Below are positions 61,805-64,000 of a stretch of 64,000 bases of DNA, piece after piece. The stretch is from assembly GCF_000021305.1 (NCBI RefSeq), contig NC_011772.1, forward strand, positions 4,996,001-5,060,000, in the 5' to 3' direction. A program made the translations under genes and the position numbers. This DNA comes from Bacillus cereus G9842 (lineage in GTDB: Bacteria > Bacillota > Bacilli > Bacillales > Bacillaceae_G). The notes under the pieces are model-generated. The model was not told the origin of the DNA and made no database searches. It worked only from the letters and a program-made list of their open reading frames with translations. How positions within the stretch are numbered: position 1 is the first letter of the stretch; every line of letters starts with the position of its first letter.

Positions 61805-62647
61805 TTACTTCGTATACCATCCAAGACCTAATGCACCTTCACCTAAGTGCGTACCAATTACAGCTCCAAAATAACCTGTACGAATTGTGACGTGAGGATA
61901 TTTTGCTTCTAATTCTTTCTTCCATTCATTCGCTTCCTCTTCACGTTGCGCATGAATGATAACTGCTTCCATAGGTACACCTTTACTTGCTTGCTCATCA
62001 AAAATTTCAATGATACGTTTTAATGCTTTTTTACGTGTACGAATCTTTTCAAACGGAATAATGATCTTATCTCTAAAATATAAAACTGGCTTCACTTGTA
62101 ACAGACTGCCGATGAAAGCTTGCGCGCTATTTAATCGACCACCACGTTGCAAATGATGTAAATCATCAACTACAAAATAGGCGTCCATCGTTTTCTTCAT
62201 TTCATCAAAACGAGCGATAATCTCTTTTGGATTCTTTCCTTCACTTGCTAACTTTGCACCTTCACGCACATAAAATCCTTGTACTTCACAACTAATTTCA
62301 GAGTCATACGTATATACATCAATACCCTCTACCATCTGTCCAGCTGTTGTTGATGTTTGATATGTACCACTAATTCCACTTGATAGGTGAATACTAATAA
62401 CTGCATCATAATCTTTAGCTAGTTCTTCATATAGCTCAACAAACTTTCCGATTGCTGGTTGAGAAGTTTTTGGAAGTTCCTCTTGTTCACGTACTTTCAC
62501 ATAAAAATCATCTGCTGAAATTTCAGCTTCTTCTTGATAAGATTCTGTTCCAAACACAACGTTTAATGGAATCATATATATATTGAGTTCATCACGAATT
62601 TGCTTCGGTATATATGCTGTACTATCAGTAACAATAGCTATTTTCAT
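61805..62647 (-). CDS. DegV-family fatty-acid-binding protein
   Basis: A 280-residue DegV/FakB-type protein that binds a fatty acid for phosphorylation by FakA. N-terminal IVTDSTAYIPKQ, then LSSGISGTYQTS, HLQRGGRLNSAQAF and IGTHLGEGALGLGWY. ATG at 62647 (MKIAIVTDS) has AAGGCAGGT upstream; the longer frame is not family-like. Divergent from yvyE. Confidence 0.93.
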   Translation of the reverse strand: MKIAIVTDSTAYIPKQIRDELNIYMIPLNVVFGTESYQEEAEISADDFYVKVREQEELPKTSQPAIGKFVELYEELAKDYDAVISIHLSSGISGTYQTSTTAGQMVEGIDVYTYDSEISCEVQGFYVREGAKLASEGKNPKEIIARFDEMKKTMDAYFVVDDLHHLQRGGRLNSAQAFIGSLLQVKPVLYFRDKIIIPFEKIRTRKKALKRIIEIFDEQASKGVPMEAVIIHAQREEEANEWKKELEAKYPHVTIRTGYFGAVIGTHLGEGALGLGWYTK

Positions 62648-62883
62648 TTTCGTACCTGCCTTATAAAAAGTTTTATTTCCTAATTTTACACGAAAACTAC
62701 AAATGGTGCATCCATACAGGGAAATGCCGGTTGAAATTATACTCACCATCTCGACAAATTACAACAAAAAGATAAAATAATCACCAAAAACTTCAACGTA
62801 TTTAGAAAAAATGTTTGAATATAAAAAGCCTCGCTTTTAAAATGGAAAGTACTAGTCATTTTGATAGATAGGGGCGTATACAA

Positions 62884-63519
62884 GTGCTATTACAATATTT
62901 AACAATCAAAGACTACGGCGAACACGAAATCGTCATTCAAAAATCAAGATTTATTTGTTATATTAGCCGAGCAACGACTGAGGAAGAGGCTCAAGAATTT
63001 ATACAAAAAATAAAAAAACAACATTGGAATGCAACACATAATTGTTCCGCTTATTTAATTGGCGAACAAGATCATATTCAAAAAGCAAATGATGACGGCG
63101 AGCCTAGCGGTACAGCTGGCGTACCAATGCTAGAAGGACTTAAAAAACGTGGACTAAAAGATACCGTTGTTGTCGTAACACGCTATTTTGGTGGCATTAA
63201 ACTTGGCGCAGGTGGATTAATTCGTGCATATGGAAAGTGTACAAGCGAAGGCATTAATCATGTCGGTGTTGTCCAGCGAAAACTAATGCGTGTGATGCAA
63301 ACCGAGATTGATTACACATTACTTGGCAAAGTGGAAAATGAATTACGCAATTCAAAATATGCCATTAAAGATATACATTATCTAGAAAATGTCACATTTG
63401 ATACGTATGTTGAAGAAGACGGCAAACAAGCCTTTACAGATTGGATGATTGAATTAACAAACGGGAAATGTACAATTACAGAAGGAGATATGTTGTACTT
63501 AGAACAAGATGTTATCTAA
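62884..63519 (+). CDS. yvyE: YigZ/IMPACT family protein YvyE, GTG start
   Basis: A 211-residue YigZ protein with IMPACT N-domain: KSRFICYISRATTEEEA, DDGEPSGTAGVPML and VVVTRYFGGIKLGAGGLIRAYG. Role in translation or nucleic-acid binding is not settled. GTG at 62884 has AGGGGCG about 10 bases upstream. In B. subtilis it lies beside degSU, which is not present here. Confidence 0.92.
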   Translation: MLLQYLTIKDYGEHEIVIQKSRFICYISRATTEEEAQEFIQKIKKQHWNATHNCSAYLIGEQDHIQKANDDGEPSGTAGVPMLEGLKKRGLKDTVVVVTRYFGGIKLGAGGLIRAYGKCTSEGINHVGVVQRKLMRVMQTEIDYTLLGKVENELRNSKYAIKDIHYLENVTFDTYVEEDGKQAFTDWMIELTNGKCTITEGDMLYLEQDVI

Positions 63520-63601
63520 GCATAACTCTTTTATCACCTTTAAAGATTAATGTAGTGAATTACTTCCCTACAAATGAACTAACGAACTAAGGAGATTATA
63601 T

Positions 63602-64000
63602 ATGGAAGAACGTTATTATCATCTCCAAAATAGCAGAATAAAAAAGAAACGAAGAAGGAAACTTTTCTTCTTCCTTATTTTCGCATTTTTATTTGGCAGT
63701 ATAGGAGTTTATGTGTTAAATTCTTACTCTTCTCTTATGGGGATGTATAGTGGTTTTACTCGTGAAAAATCGGATTTAAGAAACAAAGATGTAGAAATTA
63801 CAAAGGAACCTTTTACAATTCTCATTATGGGTATAGAAGATTATGCGACAGACGGTCAAAATGGTCGTACAGACTCATTAATGTTTGCAACAGTCAACCC
63901 GAAAACGCAAAAGATTTCACTTATGAGTATTCCTCGTGATTCTCGAGTTACAATTGTTGGTAAAAATAAAGAAGACAAAATTAACGCTGCCCATGCTTAC
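63602..64000 (+). CDS. LytR-CpsA-Psr family protein, 3' end cut by window edge
   Basis: LCP ligase that attaches teichoic-acid-type polymers to peptidoglycan. The 133 visible residues have a basic cytoplasmic N terminus (IKKKRRRK), one membrane helix (LFFFLIFAFLFGSIGVYVL) and the start of the LCP domain: ILIMGIEDYA, GRTDSLMFATVNP and SIPRDSRV, with the catalytic Arg/Asp residues. AAGGAG precedes the ATG. Position next to yvyE matches B. subtilis yvhJ (tagV). Confidence 0.93.
   Translation, partial: MEERYYHLQNSRIKKKRRRKLFFFLIFAFLFGSIGVYVLNSYSSLMGMYSGFTREKSDLRNKDVEITKEPFTILIMGIEDYATDGQNGRTDSLMFATVNPKTQKISLMSIPRDSRVTIVGKNKEDKINAAHAY

Noticed and set aside
62822..62840. AAAAAGCCTCGCTTTT, identical to one arm of the rnr terminator
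   Set aside because: The second arm is missing, so it is not a terminator; possibly a remnant.

Overview
The window is chromosomal DNA of a low-GC, endospore-forming Firmicute and fits the Bacillus cereus group. The evidence is a spoVA-type sporulation operon, comF competence genes, CggR, CtsR and WalR-type regulatory sites, and a gene order that largely follows the B. subtilis order smpB-rnr-est-secG / eno-gpmI-tpiA-pgk-gapA-cggR-rpoN / clpP-crh-whiA-yvcK-rapZ / trxB / yvoF-ppaX-lgt-hprK / uvrAB / minJ-ctpB-ftsXE-cccB-prfB-secA-hpf / comF / yvyE / LCP gene. The species call is inference from protein recognition; no search was run.

Layout. 1-5.9 kb (minus): trans-translation and RNA decay (smpB cut by the window edge, rnr), esterase est, secG, and a cidAB-like holin/antiholin pair. 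6.2-7.1 kb: a nucleoside hydrolase on plus. 7.2-14.3 kb (minus): the glycolytic operon cggR-gapA-pgk-tpiA-gpmI-eno, with a readable promoter, CggR operator and bidirectional end terminator. 14.3-16.2 kb: a glutaredoxin-like protein, rpoN and a tRNA-Arg(CCG). 16.4-20.2 kb (plus): a second-type spoVA operon (DUF1657, YhcN-like lipoprotein, spoVAC, spoVAD, spoVAE, DUF1657, YetF/DUF421). 20.4-21.0 kb: clpP with a CtsR box. 21.5-25.2 kb (minus): crh-whiA-yvcK-rapZ-nudix. 25.4-38.1 kb (minus): DUF368 transporter, trxB, a TPR protein, yvoF-ppaX-lgt-hprK, yvlD, a DUF4275 protein and uvrA-uvrB. 38.2-46.7 kb is the accessory stretch: a DUF4362 lipoprotein with a hexanucleotide repeat in its signal peptide, small regulators, a YeiH/LysR pair, a MerR/FMN-reductase pair, an ABC-F gene fragment, a frameshifted ybjQ-type gene and a Fur-box ABC exporter. 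46.9-61.1 kb (minus): division, secretion, translation and competence genes (minJ, ctpB, ftsX, ftsE, cccB, prfB, secA, hpf, cspC, comFC, comFA, a CwlO-like P60 hydrolase). 61.3-64 kb: an HxlR regulator, degV, yvyE and the start of an LCP ligase gene.

Two kinds of non-coding repeat stand out. (1) A 121-123 bp structured unit sits in two distant arrays (504-901 and 21030-21306). The copies differ by paired substitutions on both sides of predicted helices, so the fold is conserved. (2) A TATATC motif recurs every 20-21 bp (five times at 21354-21441) and as pairs at two other loci. The genes link up in places: Crh and HprK form a catabolite-repression pair; FtsEX and the CwlO-like hydrolase are known functional partners in B. 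subtilis, and both have WalR-like boxes here; RNase R, SmpB, RF2 (with its programmed frameshift), HPF and SecA cover ribosome rescue, hibernation and export.
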